Assembly: GCA_028706585.1 (NCBI GenBank) | Contig: JAQTVX010000022.1 | Coordinates: 1-14,280, forward strand | From: Candidatus Krumholzibacteriia bacterium | Lineage (GTDB): Bacteria; Krumholzibacteriota; Krumholzibacteriia; Krumholzibacteriales; Krumholzibacteriaceae | Direction of reading: 5' to 3' | DNA length: 14,280 bases | Part shown: positions 13,332 to 14,280 of the stretch, one piece after another | How the letters are laid out: the number at the start of each line of letters is the position of its first letter | Position numbering within the stretch: position 1 is the first letter of the stretch | Program-made: the position numbers and the translations under genes | Notes under the pieces: generated by a model | Told to the model about the DNA's origin: nothing | Database searches by the model: none | What the model saw: only the letters and a program-made list of their open reading frames with translations

Positions 13332-14280
13332 TCAGATCTCTTCCCGCGTTTTCTCGATCACGTGTCTCATCCTCTCGGCGAGCACCTGAACGTTCGGTTC
13401 TATGAGAATGTCCTTGTGCGTAGCCGGGACCATGATCACCTCGATACCCTCGGATGTGAGCTTGCCCCAAAACACCCGGGGATCTCGCTCGACCTCTGCG
13501 GTTGCCTGGAAAAAGGTGATGAGACCCGGGTAAACCGGGGGCGTGTATTTCTTCTCCGCCATCTCGTGCATCTGAGGAATATAGACGTTGATATAGAAAT
13601 TCCTGATGAGGCCCGGCACGGGGCGGCCAAACCTGAAGCACAGGCCGCTCACGATCTTCGTGAGCTGGATCCCGGTCTTGATGAGCCTGTATCCTGAGTA
13701 TTCCCAGATGTAGCTCAGCTTGTCTCTGAATCCGCGCGCGGAGAGGTTCTTCAGATGGAACACGATGCCTCGGGCCCGCGAAAGGGGCTCTTGGGGCATC
13801 CAGTAGCTGTCGAGTATGGCGAGCATGCCGATTTTGTCTCCCCGATCATGGAGCCGGTTCGCCATTTCGAGCGCAACGTAGGCGCCGAGGCATCTGCCGC
13901 CGATGTAGTAGGGGCCTTCAGGCTGGATCTTCTTGATCTCTTCCACGTAATGGGCGGCCATCTCTTCGACGCACGAATGGAGGGGACGTTTCCCGTCGAG
14001 ACCCGCCGATTGGAGTCCATAGAATGGTTGATCCATTCCGAGATGATCGGCCAGCTCGCGATAGAAGAAGACGCCTCCGCCGTATGCATGGACGAAGAAT
14101 AGCGGAGGCTTCGTTCCCGCGGGCTGGATTGCTACGAGGGAATCTCCCGATTGGGTGAATCTCTCACCCCGAATCATGGAGGCGATAGCCTCGATCGTCG
14201 GGGATTGGAAGAGCGAGGCTAGTGGGATGCTCGTTCCGAACGTGCGCGTAATCTCGGCGAAGAGGCGCACAGCCAAACGC
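13332..14280 (-). CDS. C-terminal end of an NRPS/PKS: carrier-domain stub plus thioesterase with Cys nucleophile (5' part outside window)
   Basis: The frame is open through the right edge, so this is the 3' end of a larger synthase gene. The first ~35 visible residues (LAVRLFAEITRTFG, ASLFQSPTIEAIASMI) are the last helices of a peptidyl/acyl carrier domain; its phosphopantetheine Ser falls just outside the window. A type-I thioesterase follows: FFVHAYGGGVFFYRELADHL, QPFYGLQSAGLDG, then the nucleophile elbow G-R-C-L-G with Cys (codon 13890-13892) where Ser is usual. Asp (13809-13811, in LAILDSYW) and His (13416-13418, in ATHKDI) complete the triad. It releases the finished product by hydrolysis or cyclisation. 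Upstream domains and product are unknown. The PPTase gene follows after one base. Confidence 0.92.
   Translation of the reverse strand, partial: RLAVRLFAEITRTFGTSIPLASLFQSPTIEAIASMIRGERFTQSGDSLVAIQPAGTKPPLFFVHAYGGGVFFYRELADHLGMDQPFYGLQSAGLDGKRPLHSCVEEMAAHYVEEIKKIQPEGPYYIGGRCLGAYVALEMANRLHDRGDKIGMLAILDSYWMPQEPLSRARGIVFHLKNLSARGFRDKLSYIWEYSGYRLIKTGIQLTKIVSGLCFRFGRPVPGLIRNFYINVYIPQMHEMAEKKYTPPVYPGLITFFQATAEVERDPRVFWGKLTSEGIEVIMVPATHKDILIEPNVQVLAERMRHVIEKTREEI

Overview
The window is about 14.3 kb of dense, GC-rich bacterial DNA, with most genes spaced a few to a few tens of bases apart and preceded by clear AAGGAG-type ribosome sites. The best lineage clue is the secreted M14 carboxypeptidase. 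It ends in an NYPNPFNP-type C-terminal sorting module (FlgD-like / type IX-like), which is common in the Fibrobacteres-Chlorobi-Bacteroidetes group and in uncultured phyla such as Eisenbacteria, Latescibacteria and Zixibacteria. The lineage is inference; there is no rRNA or tRNA here to settle it.

Layout. (1) 1-688: the end of rnhB (RNase HII) followed by yraN, the usual rnhB-yraN housekeeping pair. (2) 773-3041: a predicted lipoprotein, a 266-bp intergenic region with short repeats and a nested inverted repeat, a divergent EamA-type transporter, and a small secreted protein. The lipoprotein and the small protein share a GYP...E[QH]WxY signature. A strong intrinsic terminator lies at 3096-3128. 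(3) 3288-4946: a monocistronic L-lysine 6-transaminase (lat) with its own promoter, converging on an FmdB-type zinc-ribbon protein. (4) 5164-12520: one long plus-strand run, probably co-transcribed. It holds the M14 carboxypeptidase, a GT2 glycosyltransferase, a YbhN/LPG-synthase-type membrane protein, an M29-type metallo-aminopeptidase, a second GT2 paralogous to the first, and a Wzx-like flippase. (5) 12503-14280, minus strand: an Sfp-type 4'-phosphopantetheinyl transferase directly downstream of the 3' end of an NRPS/PKS gene (carrier stub plus thioesterase), whose upstream part lies beyond the right edge.

How it may work together. The plus-strand run looks like envelope or exopolysaccharide glycan assembly: two polyprenyl-phosphate-type sugar transferases, two membrane proteins of lipid-flippase type, and two metallopeptidases of unclear link. 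The minus-strand pair is the end of a secondary-metabolite locus in which the megasynthase and its activating PPTase are translationally coupled. Its thioesterase has Cys where Ser is usual in the nucleophile motif (GRCLG), and its PPTase has SYS where SHS is usual. These two substitutions are the most distinctive signals in the window. No CRISPR array, insertion sequence, tRNA or rRNA was found.
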